A DNA stretch of 64,000 nucleotides. Source: Actinoplanes auranticolor (GTDB taxonomy: Bacteria > Actinomycetota > Actinomycetes > Mycobacteriales > Micromonosporaceae). The notes beneath the pieces are model-generated. The model was not told the origin of the DNA. It ran no database searches and saw only the letters and a list, made by a program, of their open reading frames with translations. The DNA is taken from NCBI RefSeq assembly GCF_018332655.1, contig NZ_BOQL01000005.1, positions 108,496 to 172,495 of the forward strand, given 5' to 3'. Position numbers and translations under genes: made by a program. Below, one piece after another: positions 45,898-55,614 of the stretch. Position 1 is the stretch's first letter. Each line of letters starts with the position of its first letter.

Positions 45898-47664
45898 TCA
45901 GCGCGTGTACGTGCGGGCCGTGTCGAACCTGGCGTTGCCGGCGTTGTCGATCGCCCGGACCTGGACCTTCATCGTCTTCGGCTGCTTGGCGGCAGAGAAG
46001 GAGAACGCGTACGGCGAGGCGGTGTCCTGCGACTTCACCTTGCCGTTGATCAGCAGCTCGACCCGGCGCACCTTGTTGGCGTCGGAGGCGGTCGCCTTGA
46101 TCACGACCGTGCCCTTGACCTTCGCCTTGTTCTTCGGGGCGCTGGTGATCTTCACGGCCGGCAGGACGTTGTCCACCAGGATCGAGCGGTCGTACCTGGT
46201 CTCGTTGCCGGCCTTGTCGTAGATCCGCAGCTGCAGCTTCACCGTGCCGTTGCGCCCGGCACTGTTGTACGTCAGCGAGTAGGGCGCGGTGAAGTCCTGC
46301 GACTTGTAGACGCCGTCCGCGTACAGGTTGACCTTGTTGACCCGGGAGCCGCCGTCCGCGACGCCGGCCGGGGTGACCGTGATGGTGCCGCGGTTGAGCG
46401 AGTTGCTGCGCGGGGTCATTCCGGTCACGGTCGGCGGCGTGACGTCGGTCGCGATCGTCAGGGCCCTGGCCGCGTCGAGCATCCCGTGCTTGTTCCAGCT
46501 GCCGATCGGCCGGGCCGAGGAGAGCAGGGCGAGCTGCAGCGACCAGCCGGTGTACGTCGGGTGGGCCGACTTGATCAGGCCGGCCGCGCCGGCGACCATC
46601 GGCGCCGCGAAGGAGGTGCCCTCCTGGTCGGTGTGGTAGACGCCGTCGCGGTCCATGCCGGTGATGGCACCCGGGGCAGCCATGTCGACCCAGGAGTCAC
46701 CCGCCTTGTTGTAGCTGGAGAAGGCGGCGCGGGCGTCGGAACCCCTGGCGGTGGCGCCGACGGCCACCACGTCGGTGAACGCGGCCGGATACATCTTGGT
46801 GTTGCGGCTGGCGGTACGGCCGGCGTTGCCCGCCGCGGCGACGACCAGCACGCCCTTGCGGTTGGCGTACAGGACCGCGTCGGAGAGGGCCTTGCTGTAG
46901 CCGGGCCCGCCGAGCGACATGTTGATGATCTTCGCGCCCTGGTCGACGGCGTAGACGATGCCCTTGGCGATGACGCTGTCGTAGCCGTTGCCGTTGCGGT
47001 CCAGCACCTTGACCGGCAGGATCACGCAGCCCCAGCAGCCGCCGGCCATGCCGGCGCCGTTGCCGCCGCGAGCGGCGATGATCGAGGCGACCGTGGTGCC
47101 GTGGCCGGAGTCGTCGTTGGTGTTGCTGGTGTTGCTGACGTAGTTCCAGCCGCCGACGACGGCGCCGCTGAGGTCGCCGACCTTCGCCACGCCCGTGTCC
47201 AGCACGGCGATCTTGACGGCGTCCCCGGTGCTGGTCTCCCACGCGGCGGGCAGCCGCACCTGGTCGATCTCACGCTGGTGACCCGCGGTGTACATCGGGT
47301 CGTCCGGCGTCACGTCGGAGACCTTGCGCACGTGGTCCACCTCGACGTACGCCACGGCCGGGTCGCTGCGCAGAGCCGCGATCACCGTCGCGCTGCGCGC
47401 TGCGGACACCTCGATGGTGTGCGCGCGGAGACTGGCCATCGCCTGCCGGGCCGGGCCGGCGGTGTCGAGCGCCCGGACGCCCATGGTGGAGACGGTGCGC
47501 AGCGGGGCCGCGGTGTCGGCGCCCGCCTTCATGCCGACGATCAGCCGGACCGGCAGCTCCGCGGGCGGCTCGGCGGCCAGGGCCCAGGTGGTGACCCCGG
47601 TCATCGTCGCGACCAGCACGGCCGCCAGCGCCCCGACGGTCATCCGCCGCGTGACGTGCTTCAT
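45898..47664 (-). CDS. secreted S8 subtilisin-like serine protease (paralogue)
   Basis: A 588-residue paralogue of the next gene. Signal peptide (MTVGALAAVLVATMTGVTTWALA), I9-type propeptide ending AVAYVEVDHV, triad Asp in IAVLDTGVA, His in GHGTTVASIIA, Ser in EGTSFAAPMVAG, and Asn in AAAGNAG. Two C-terminal Ig-like repeats carry VNLYADGVYKSQDFTAPY and VELLINGKVKSQDTASPY, similar to each other and to those of the neighbour. The shared CWGC/CWTC motif supports tandem duplication. It should act outside the cell; substrates are unknown. Confidence 0.95.
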   Translation of the reverse strand: MKHVTRRMTVGALAAVLVATMTGVTTWALAAEPPAELPVRLIVGMKAGADTAAPLRTVSTMGVRALDTAGPARQAMASLRAHTIEVSAARSATVIAALRSDPAVAYVEVDHVRKVSDVTPDDPMYTAGHQREIDQVRLPAAWETSTGDAVKIAVLDTGVAKVGDLSGAVVGGWNYVSNTSNTNDDSGHGTTVASIIAARGGNGAGMAGGCWGCVILPVKVLDRNGNGYDSVIAKGIVYAVDQGAKIINMSLGGPGYSKALSDAVLYANRKGVLVVAAAGNAGRTASRNTKMYPAAFTDVVAVGATARGSDARAAFSSYNKAGDSWVDMAAPGAITGMDRDGVYHTDQEGTSFAAPMVAGAAGLIKSAHPTYTGWSLQLALLSSARPIGSWNKHGMLDAARALTIATDVTPPTVTGMTPRSNSLNRGTITVTPAGVADGGSRVNKVNLYADGVYKSQDFTAPYSLTYNSAGRNGTVKLQLRIYDKAGNETRYDRSILVDNVLPAVKITSAPKNKAKVKGTVVIKATASDANKVRRVELLINGKVKSQDTASPYAFSFSAAKQPKTMKVQVRAIDNAGNARFDTARTYTR

Positions 47665-47777
47665 CTAGGACGTGCCTCCCCGTGTCCGACCGCCGTCGGC
47701 GGCAATCGCGGCGGTCAGCGTACGGCCGATCTTGCCCCGGTCGATGTCCCGTTCCACCACGCGAGATGCGCGCGGCG

Positions 47778-47806
47778 TTGAGCACGTGGTGAGCGTCCCC
47801 TACTGT
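47778..47806 (+). promoter_or_regulatory. candidate leaderless promoter of LCP gene
   Basis: TTGAGC, a 17-base spacer and TACTGT are followed by six bases and the ATG. No ribosome site is present, so the mRNA probably starts at the ATG. Confidence 0.6.
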
Positions 47807-47812
47807 TCCAGC

Positions 47813-48901
47813 ATGCGGACTAACAGGCTCCTCTGGGCGGCGGCCGGCGTGGTGGTCGTGCTGCTGCTGGCCGGTGTCGGCGTCGTCGTGGCCCTGCGCG
47901 GTGGCACCGACGAGCCGGACCCGGTGGCCGCGCCCAGTGCGACGCCGTCGGTGCCGCCCACCTCCGCGAGCCCGGCACCACCCCCCGGCGCCGACATCAC
48001 CGGCCCGCTCGACCTGCTGATCGTCGGCGTCGACACCCGCACGACGATCCCGGACTGGCAGCCGCACGCGGACGCCGTCATGCTGCTGCACGTCGATGCC
48101 GACCTGCAGCAGGGCTACCTCTACTCGCTGCCCCGGGACCTGCGGGTGGAAGTGCCGGCGTTCGCCAAGAACGGCTACGCCGGCGGACGGCGCAAGCTCA
48201 CCGAGGCGATGAGCGAAGGCGCCAAGGTCAGGGGCACCGACAAGCCGAACGTGGCCCAGGGCTACGAACTGCTCGCCAAGACCGTCTCGAGGTACACCGG
48301 CATCAAGGAGTTCGACGCCGGCGCGGTGCTGACCTTCGCCGGGCTCAGCAGGCTCACCGACGCGCTCGGCGGCGTCACGCTCAAGATCGACCAGAAGGTC
48401 GTCTCCCAGCACCGCCGCCCGGACGGCAAGCTGCGCCCGTTGCGCTCCGGTGGCGGCGGCTACGTCGGCCCGCAGGCGACCTACCTGCCCGGCACCCGCA
48501 AGCTGGTCGGCTGGCAGGCCATCGACTACGCCCGCCAGCGGTACACCGCCGGCGGCGACTACACCCGCCAGCGGCACCAGCGGCAACTGATCAAGGCCCT
48601 GCTGGCCCAGGCCGAGGACGCCGGTCTGGCAACCGACCAGGCCAAACTGCAGGCGGTGCTGGCCGCGCTGGGCGACACGCTGGTCTTCTCCGGCGAGCGG
48701 ACCCCGATCGAGTACGCGTACGCGCTGCGCGGTCTCACCCCGGGCAAGCTGACCCTGGTGGGCCTGCCCGGCGCCGGCGTCTACAACGGCGGTTACATCG
48801 GTGAGCAGCTCACCGCGACCGGCCGTGGCTTCCTGCGCGCGGTGGCGGCCGGGAAACCGGCGCCCTACCTGGCCGAGCAACCCGAACTGATCAGCAAGTA
48901 G
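47813..48901 (+). CDS. LytR-CpsA-Psr (LCP) family cell-wall ligase
   Basis: A 362-residue membrane-anchored protein. One helix (LLWAAAGVVVVLLLAGVGVVVAL) and a Pro/Ser/Thr linker lead to the LCP domain: LDLLIVGVDTRTTIPDW, HADAVMLLHVDADLQQGYLYSLPRDLRVEVP with the catalytic Arg, GGVTLKIDQKV, and IDYARQRYTAGGDYTRQRHQRQLIKALL. LCP proteins transfer lipid-linked polymers such as teichoic acid-like or arabinogalactan-like glycans to peptidoglycan. The start was chosen because a leaderless promoter points to it. It is divergent from the subtilases and converges on the M1 peptidase gene. Confidence 0.93.
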   Translation: MRTNRLLWAAAGVVVVLLLAGVGVVVALRGGTDEPDPVAAPSATPSVPPTSASPAPPPGADITGPLDLLIVGVDTRTTIPDWQPHADAVMLLHVDADLQQGYLYSLPRDLRVEVPAFAKNGYAGGRRKLTEAMSEGAKVRGTDKPNVAQGYELLAKTVSRYTGIKEFDAGAVLTFAGLSRLTDALGGVTLKIDQKVVSQHRRPDGKLRPLRSGGGGYVGPQATYLPGTRKLVGWQAIDYARQRYTAGGDYTRQRHQRQLIKALLAQAEDAGLATDQAKLQAVLAALGDTLVFSGERTPIEYAYALRGLTPGKLTLVGLPGAGVYNGGYIGEQLTATGRGFLRAVAAGKPAPYLAEQPELISK

Positions 48902-48915
48902 GACGGCCGGCCGGG

Positions 48916-50343
48916 CTACGGCTGCGGCGGCTTCTGCGTGCCGAAGAGCCACGCCTCGAAGAGGTCCCCCAGGTCCTTGCCGGCGGCCCGCTCGGCGGCC
49001 GCGATGAAGTCCTCCGTCGTGGCGTTGCCGTCCCGGTGCTCGGCCGGCCACGACTTGAGCAGGGCGAAGAAAGCCGGGTCGCCGATCGTGCGGCGCAGGG
49101 CGTGCACGGTCATCGCGCCGCGCTGGTAGACGGCGTCGCCGAAGAGGCGGTCAGGGCCGGGATCGCCGGTCGGCACCGACCAGTCGAACCCCGCGTAGGC
49201 CCGGTCGAAGGACTGCTGGGCGGTCCGCTCGCCCTCGTGCTCCAGCCAGAGCCATTCCGCGTACGTGGCGAAGCCCTCGTTGAGCCAGATGTCCTGCCAG
49301 CGCGCCAGGGCGACGCTGTCGCCGTACCACTGGTGGGCCAGTTCGTGGACGACCACAGTGGTGTTCGGCCGCTCCGCGAAGAACGTGTTGCCGTAGACCG
49401 GGCGTGACTGGGTCTCCAGCGCGTACCCGACCCGGTCGTCGTCCAGGACCACCCCGCCGTTGGCGTCGAACGGGTACGGCCCGAACAGGTTGGCGAGGAA
49501 GTCGGTGACGGCGCCGGTGCGGGCCAGCGAACGGGCGGCGTTGCTGGTGGCGGGCAGGGACTCCGGCAGGGCGATGACCATCGGCCTGCCACCGTGGGTG
49601 GTGCTCTGCACCCGGTACTGCCCGATCACCACGAACGCCAGGTAGCTGGCCAGCGGCTTGCTCTCGGCCCAGCGCCAGGTGGTCCGGCCGGCGCTGGTGG
49701 CCCGCGCGCCCGGCACGCCGTTGCTCAGCACCTCGACCCCGGCCGGCACGGTCATGGCCAGCGTGAACGTGGCCTTGTCGGAGGGGTGGTCGTTGACCGG
49801 GAACCAGGTGCTGGCGGACTCCGGCTGGCCCAGCGCGAACGCACCGTCCTTGGTCCGCAGCCACCCGCCGACCCCGAGCGCCTGGTTGCTGAGCGGCTGC
49901 GGCTTGCCGCTGTACTCGACCACCACGGTGAAGGACCTGCCCTTGACGATCCCGGCCGCCGGGGTCACGACGAGCTCGTTGCCGTCGGCCCGGCTGGTGG
50001 CGGCCCGGCCGTCCACAGTGACCTTGCCCGCGACGAGACGGGCCAGGTCGAGGTGGAACGCCGACAGATCCTGGGTGGCGGTGGCCGTGATGGTCGCGGT
50101 CCCGCCGAGCTGCCCGGTGGCCGGTGCGTAGTCCAGCTTCAGGTCGTAGCCGGCGACGTCGTAGCCGCCGTTGCCGTACTTCGGGAAGTAGGCATCCCCG
50201 GCACCCTCGGCGCCGGGGGCGAAACTCGGCGGCGGCGAGGGACTAGGGGTGGGACGTGCCGTCTCGTCGTCGCCGCTGCACCCGGCCAAGACCAGCGCCG
50301 TCAGCACGGCGACGGCAGTTCGGGCCTTGTTCGCTCGCTGCAT
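48916..50343 (-). CDS. M1 family metallopeptidase, lipoprotein
   Basis: A 475-residue exported zinc aminopeptidase-like enzyme. The lipoprotein signal ends LVLAGCSGD, followed by a Thr/Pro/Ser linker. The N-terminal saddle domain has YDVAGYDLKLDYAPATGQLGGTATI. The zinc site is HELAH, with the third ligand Glu in WLNEGFATYAEW, and the usual GAMEN-type substrate loop is replaced by DDRVGYALETQS. The short length (no C-terminal armadillo domain) marks the compact M1 group. The ATG at the signal peptide was chosen over a start 31 codons upstream. A 14-base direct repeat (GGGAGCGCAGCGAC at 50406 and 50451) lies behind it. Confidence 0.92.
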   Translation of the reverse strand: MQRANKARTAVAVLTALVLAGCSGDDETARPTPSPSPPPSFAPGAEGAGDAYFPKYGNGGYDVAGYDLKLDYAPATGQLGGTATITATATQDLSAFHLDLARLVAGKVTVDGRAATSRADGNELVVTPAAGIVKGRSFTVVVEYSGKPQPLSNQALGVGGWLRTKDGAFALGQPESASTWFPVNDHPSDKATFTLAMTVPAGVEVLSNGVPGARATSAGRTTWRWAESKPLASYLAFVVIGQYRVQSTTHGGRPMVIALPESLPATSNAARSLARTGAVTDFLANLFGPYPFDANGGVVLDDDRVGYALETQSRPVYGNTFFAERPNTTVVVHELAHQWYGDSVALARWQDIWLNEGFATYAEWLWLEHEGERTAQQSFDRAYAGFDWSVPTGDPGPDRLFGDAVYQRGAMTVHALRRTIGDPAFFALLKSWPAEHRDGNATTEDFIAAAERAAGKDLGDLFEAWLFGTQKPPQP

Positions 50344-50538
50344 CACCGCACCGACGTTACGTGCCCCCTGCGAAAGCGCGGCGAAGCCGCGCGTGGGTGC
50401 GGGTCGGGAGCGCAGCGACGACCAAAGCCCGGCCACTCACGCACCTGGCAGGGAGCGCAGCGACCGGTGTCGGCGGGAGCGACGGTCGCACCACCCGCCG
50501 AGCTACGACCGGATTCAGCTCTTGATCGTGCTCGCGCC

Positions 50539-51657
50539 TCAGCGGTCCAGGACCAGGCCGACCTTCTGGAACTCCTTGACGTCGTGGTAGCCGCACTTGG
50601 CCATCGCCCGGCGCAGGCCGCCGAAGAGGTTCAGCTGGCCGTCGGGCCGGTCGGCCGGGCCGTACAGCAGTTCCTCGAGCGTGCCGTCCGGCTCACCGGC
50701 GATGCAGAAGCCGCCGCGCGGCAGGCTCGGGTGACTCGCCGCCGAGTGCCACCACGCGCCGCCGGCCGGGGCGCCGGCAGCCAGCGACAGCGGCTCGCCG
50801 AGCATGACCGCGTCGGCGCCGCAGCCGATCGCCTTGGCGATGTCACCGGAGGTCTGGATGCCGCCGTCGGCGATGAGGTGCACGTAGCGGCCACCGGTCT
50901 CGTCCAGGTAGTCCCGGCGCGCGGCCGCGGCGTCGGCGATGGCGCTGGCCATCGGGACACGGATGCCGAGCACCGTGTCCGTCGTGGACCACTCGTCGGC
51001 GCCGATCCCGACGATCACGCCGGCCGCGCCGGTGCGCATCAGGTGCAGGGCGGTCTTGTAGTCCGTGCAGCCGCCGACGATCACCGGGAGGTCGAGGTCG
51101 GCGATGAACTCCTTGAGGTTGAGCGGCTCGTCCGTCGTGGACACGTGCTCGGCGGAGACCAGGGTGCCCTGGATGACGAGCAGGTCGACACCGGCGTCGA
51201 GGATCACCGGGGCCAGCGCGAGCGTGTGCTGCGGCGACACCCGCACGGCCACGGTCACGCCACCCTCACGCATGGTGCGTACGCGCTCGGCGATCAGCTC
51301 GGGCCGGATCGGCTCGGAGTAGACCTCCTGCAGGCGCTTGGTCGCGTCCGCCTCCTCGTCGAGCCCGGCGAGCTCCTCGAGGATCTTGGTCGGGTCCTCG
51401 TAGCGGGTCCACAGCCCCTCGGCGTTCAGCACGCCCAGGCCGCCGAGGCGGCCCAGGGCGATCGCCGACTGCGGGCTCATCGTGGCGTCCGACGGGTGCG
51501 CGACGCAGGGGATCTTGAACGGGTACGCGTCGACCTTCCACTCGGTGGACACGTCGTCCACGTCGCGGGTCCGCCGGCTCGGGACGATGGCGATGTCGTC
51601 CAGGTGGTACCCGCGCTGGGCGGTCTTGCCGAGACCGATCTCCACCACGTCACGCAT
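50539..51657 (-). CDS. guaB3: GuaB3 family IMP dehydrogenase-related protein
   Basis: A 372-residue TIM-barrel protein related to IMP dehydrogenase and GMP reductase but without CBS domains. VEIGLGKTAQRGYHLDDIAIVPSRRTRD is the GuaB3 N-terminus, and [30 protein letters not shown] is the phosphate-binding part. At the place of the catalytic Cys loop the chain reads VGIGADEWSTTDTVLGIRVP with no Cys, unlike GuaB next door, so it should not work by the usual thioimidate route. It lies 27 bases after guaB and is surely co-transcribed. The pair order matches M. tuberculosis guaB2-guaB3. Activity is unsettled. Confidence 0.92.
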   Translation of the reverse strand: MRDVVEIGLGKTAQRGYHLDDIAIVPSRRTRDVDDVSTEWKVDAYPFKIPCVAHPSDATMSPQSAIALGRLGGLGVLNAEGLWTRYEDPTKILEELAGLDEEADATKRLQEVYSEPIRPELIAERVRTMREGGVTVAVRVSPQHTLALAPVILDAGVDLLVIQGTLVSAEHVSTTDEPLNLKEFIADLDLPVIVGGCTDYKTALHLMRTGAAGVIVGIGADEWSTTDTVLGIRVPMASAIADAAAARRDYLDETGGRYVHLIADGGIQTSGDIAKAIGCGADAVMLGEPLSLAAGAPAGGAWWHSAASHPSLPRGGFCIAGEPDGTLEELLYGPADRPDGQLNLFGGLRRAMAKCGYHDVKEFQKVGLVLDR

Positions 51658-51684
51658 GTCGGAATACCTTCTTAAGGGAGTGGA

Positions 51685-53175
<1,491 letters not shown>

Positions 53176-53278
53176 TCATCCCTAGCAAGAGGCGGAGTGT
53201 TTCATCCTACCCATCCAGCTGAGGGGCTCTGAAGGGCGGACAGCGCGTGCGGGCCAGCACACACCGCCCCTGGATGGG

Positions 53279-53284
53279 TACGGT
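53279..53284 (+). promoter_or_regulatory. candidate -10 box of DUF5319 gene
   Basis: TACGGT lies seven bases before the GTG start, and there is no ribosome site, suggesting a leaderless message. A matching -35 is not evident. Confidence 0.4.
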
Positions 53285-53291
53285 AGACACC

Positions 53292-53693
53292 GTGCAAGAA
53301 GAGCCGATCGACCCGTTCAACGGCGACCCCGCGGATCCGGCCGCCGGACTCGACGACCTCTCGGAGGACGCCGAGAACGACCCGCTGACCGAGGCCGAGC
53401 GGCAGGACGTCCTCGAGGACCTCTCCGACCTGGAGATCTACCAGGCGCTCCTGAGCCCGACGGGGATCCGCGGACTGGTGATCGAGTGCGAGGACTGCCA
53501 CGAACCGCACTACTTCGACTGGGACCTGCTGCGGGGAAACCTGCGGCATCTGCTGAGCAGTGGAAGGCCCCGGGTGCACGAGCCGGCCTACGACCCGGAC
53601 CCGGACCACTACGTGACGTGGGAGTACGCCCGGGGATACGCAGACGGCGTGCATGACACGTTGACCGAGGGCACGGACGACGAGCAGAGTTAA
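53292..53693 (+). CDS. DUF5319 domain protein
   Basis: A 133-residue acidic protein found beside guaB in many actinobacteria (Rv3412 in M. tuberculosis). The first 45 residues are rich in Asp and Glu. The core is DLEIYQALLSPTGIRGLVIECEDCHEPHYFDWDLLRGNLRHLL, whose CxxC (ECEDCHEP) could bind a metal, and WEYARGYADGVHD follows. The GTG was chosen because a -10 box lies seven bases before it; the frame is open 15 codons further. No function is known. It is followed by a 1 kb non-coding repeat region. Confidence 0.88.
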   Translation: MQEEPIDPFNGDPADPAAGLDDLSEDAENDPLTEAERQDVLEDLSDLEIYQALLSPTGIRGLVIECEDCHEPHYFDWDLLRGNLRHLLSSGRPRVHEPAYDPDPDHYVTWEYARGYADGVHDTLTEGTDDEQS

Positions 53694-53703
53694 ACGGCTC
53701 TGT

Positions 53704-53860
53704 TGAATGGCCTCGCTCCGCTCGGCTGGCACTCCGCCCCAAGGCGGTCGGTGTCGAGTGCACCAAAACAGGCCACGGCTCAGCTGAATGGCCTCGCTCC
53801 GCTCGGCTGGCACTCCGCCCCAAGGCGGTCGGTGTCGAGTGCACCAAAACAGGCCACGGC
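53704..53860 (+). repeat. 76-base sequence duplicated in tandem
   Basis: 53704-53779 and 53785-53860 are identical over 76 bases, separated by five. Each starts TGAATGGCCTCGCTCCGCTC, contains a small hairpin CCGCCCCAAGGCGG, and ends CAAAACAGGCCACGGC. Parts of it recur at 4.5 kb. Confidence 0.95.
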
Positions 53861-53899
53861 AAAGAGCGCCTAGCCTGTTTTGGCACCCTCGACACCGAC
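53828..53899. repeat. long imperfect inverted repeat (hairpin)
   Basis: The second copy of the 76-base element is followed by its partial inverse. GTCGGTGTCGAG pairs with CTCGACACCGAC (12 bp) and CCAAAACAGGC with GCCTGTTTTGG (11 bp), with a 4x4 internal loop and an 18-base end loop. It could end transcription from the DUF5319 gene or be a mobile palindromic element. Confidence 0.8.
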
Positions 53900-54199
53900 G
53901 GGCGAAGTGCGACTTTGGTTGCGGTTACTACCTGGGCGGGGGAGTCGGCCGCGGTCTGACTCGGCCCGGTGAGACAAGCCGAGAGCAACAGCCGAGCCGG
54001 CCAGCCGGGCGGGATCACTAGCTGAGCCAGCGGTATAAGCAGCCCACCCGAATTGGCACGGGCGAACGGAACCGCGCGCTCGGCCGGGCCGAGCCCGACC
54101 CAGCTGGTTGCGACTCCGCTGGCGCCGGGTCGACTCAGTCTGCTCGAGCCGCTGTGGTCCGGCCCCACCATGTCGGCGATCTGCCCTCTATCGGCCTAG

Positions 54200-54605
54200 C
54201 CAATCGAGTCGCCGGTCCAGCGGGCCCAGCCCCCGATCGGCCCGGACCGGCCAAGTCGCCAGCCCGGCTTGATCAGGCCGAGCCGGCCAAGTCGCGAGTC
54301 CGACCCCGATCCACTCAGCCGGCCGAGCCGGCAGCCCGGCCCAACCGGCCGAAGTCGCCGGTCCGGCCCCGATCAATCCGGTCCGGCCCCGATCAATCCG
54401 GTCCGGCCCCGATCAATACAGCCGGCTAAGTCGCCGTCCAGCTTTATCAGCTCAGCCCGCCAGATTCGCCGGCTCTTCCCCGATCAACCCAGCCGGCCGA
54501 ATCGCCGGTCCAGCTCCATCAGTACAGCCGACCAAGCCGCCGGTCCAGCTCGACCAGCCCAGCCGGCCAAATCACCGGTCCAGCTCGATCTGCGCAGCCG
54601 GTCCG
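54200..54605. repeat. degenerate tandem repeat array, about 38-base period
   Basis: Variants of CAGCCGGCCGAATCGCCGG followed by TCCAGCTCGATCA recur about ten times with substitutions and small gaps. Coding potential is absent. It looks like an ageing minisatellite. Confidence 0.65.
54358..54417. repeat. three exact 20-base tandem copies
   Basis: CCGGTCCGGCCCCGATCAAT occurs three times head to tail without a mismatch inside the degenerate array, showing recent local expansion. Confidence 0.95.
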
Positions 54606-54694
54606 TGTGGCCGGTCGGGGTGTGGCCGGACCGGCCCGGCCGCGAGTCGGTGGTTGCGCTCGGGCCGGGTCGGGCGGGCCTTTTTGCGGTCAGG

Positions 54695-55537
54695 TCAGGC
54701 GACCAGGCCGGCTCGGAAGCCTGCCGCTACCGCGTGGGCCCGGTCGCGTGCTCCCAGTTTGCGGAAGAGTCGCCGCGCGTGGGTTTTGACCGTGTCTTCC
54801 GAGACGAAGAGCTCGCGGCCGATCTCCGCGTTGCTCTTTCCGTCTGCCATGCCCCTCAGTACCTGCAGTTCGCGCTCGGTGAGCGTGAGTCGCCGGCCGG
54901 TCGGGGCGTCGGTTCGGCCGGTGTCGTTGCCCGGCCAGACCATCGGGCGGCCCGTTGCCGGGTCGATGTCTGATCCGTCGCCGCGCTGGGCCGGGACCAT
55001 CGGTGAGTTCGGCAGCATCGCGGGGACGCCGGCCGCGTTCGGTGTGCCGGCCATGGCCAGCCCGTCGCGGTGCAGGCCGCGGGCTGTCGCCGAGTTGTTG
55101 TTGCGGCCCGCCCCGCCGACCGCGGCCGGTTGGGCGTTCGCGCCGTTGATCGGCATGCCCTGGGGGCGTACCGGTAGCAGGAGGAGCAGCAACGCCTTGG
55201 CGACCACACTGACCAGGTCGTGTTCGACGCCGCGGATGACGCCGCGGGCGCCGGCGGCTACGGCGGCCGCAGCGACCCGGGGGTCTTCGGCGCCGAAGAG
55301 GACGACCTGTGCCTGGGGGGCACGGGCGAGGACGCGACGGGTGAAACCGACGCTGTCGGGACGGGTCACGGCGGTGTCGGCCAGGACGACCTCGGCCGGC
55401 CTTTCAGCCAGTCGGATCATGGCCTCGGTCTCGCTGACCGCCGTCCGCACGACCCCGGTCATGCCGAGCCGGGCCGCGGTGGAGGCGACGGTCTGGGCCG
55501 CTAGTGGGGTTCGGACGCACACGAGGACGGTACGCAC
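54695..55537 (-). CDS. BldM-like LuxR family orphan response regulator
   Basis: A 280-residue regulator. The C-terminal HTH (LTERELQVLRGMADGKSNAEIGRELFVSEDTVKTHARRLFRKLGARDRAHAVAAGF) is very close to that of Streptomyces BldM as I recall it, and the place beside whiB and guaB matches bldM beside whiD. The receiver (residues 1-120) is degenerate: the acidic pair is missing (VLVCVRTP), an Asp remains in LADTAVTRPD, and the Lys is replaced (GVIRGVE), so classical phosphorylation is unlikely. A linker of about 85 residues rich in Asn, Gly and Pro joins the halves. GTG start after AAGGAGG. It is divergent from whiB across 230 bases and likely controls development or stress genes. Confidence 0.88.
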   Translation of the reverse strand: MRTVLVCVRTPLAAQTVASTAARLGMTGVVRTAVSETEAMIRLAERPAEVVLADTAVTRPDSVGFTRRVLARAPQAQVVLFGAEDPRVAAAAVAAGARGVIRGVEHDLVSVVAKALLLLLLPVRPQGMPINGANAQPAAVGGAGRNNNSATARGLHRDGLAMAGTPNAAGVPAMLPNSPMVPAQRGDGSDIDPATGRPMVWPGNDTGRTDAPTGRRLTLTERELQVLRGMADGKSNAEIGRELFVSEDTVKTHARRLFRKLGARDRAHAVAAGFRAGLVA

Positions 55538-55614
55538 AGTGATCCTCCTTCTCTCTCAGAGGAGATCACGCAACGGCCGCAGCATTACGCGCTTTAGATG
55601 GAAAAAATAGGAAA

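Larger units (their letters stand above)
53694..54694. other. 1 kb non-coding region with repeats
   Basis: No reading frame here shows coding character. It holds a 76-base tandem duplication, a long hairpin made from part of it, and an array of degenerate repeats of about 38 bases with a perfect 3x20-base core. The part 53910-54180 shows nothing I can assign. Confidence 0.8.

Noticed and set aside
54200..54605. Possible CRISPR array in the periodic region
   Set aside because: Units are degenerate throughout, without constant repeats and unique spacers of fixed length, and there are no cas genes nearby.
54154..54973. Open frames through the repeat region at 54 kb
   Set aside because: They consist of the degenerate repeats (Pro/Arg/Ser runs), have no ribosome site and partly overlap the BldM-like gene in antisense.
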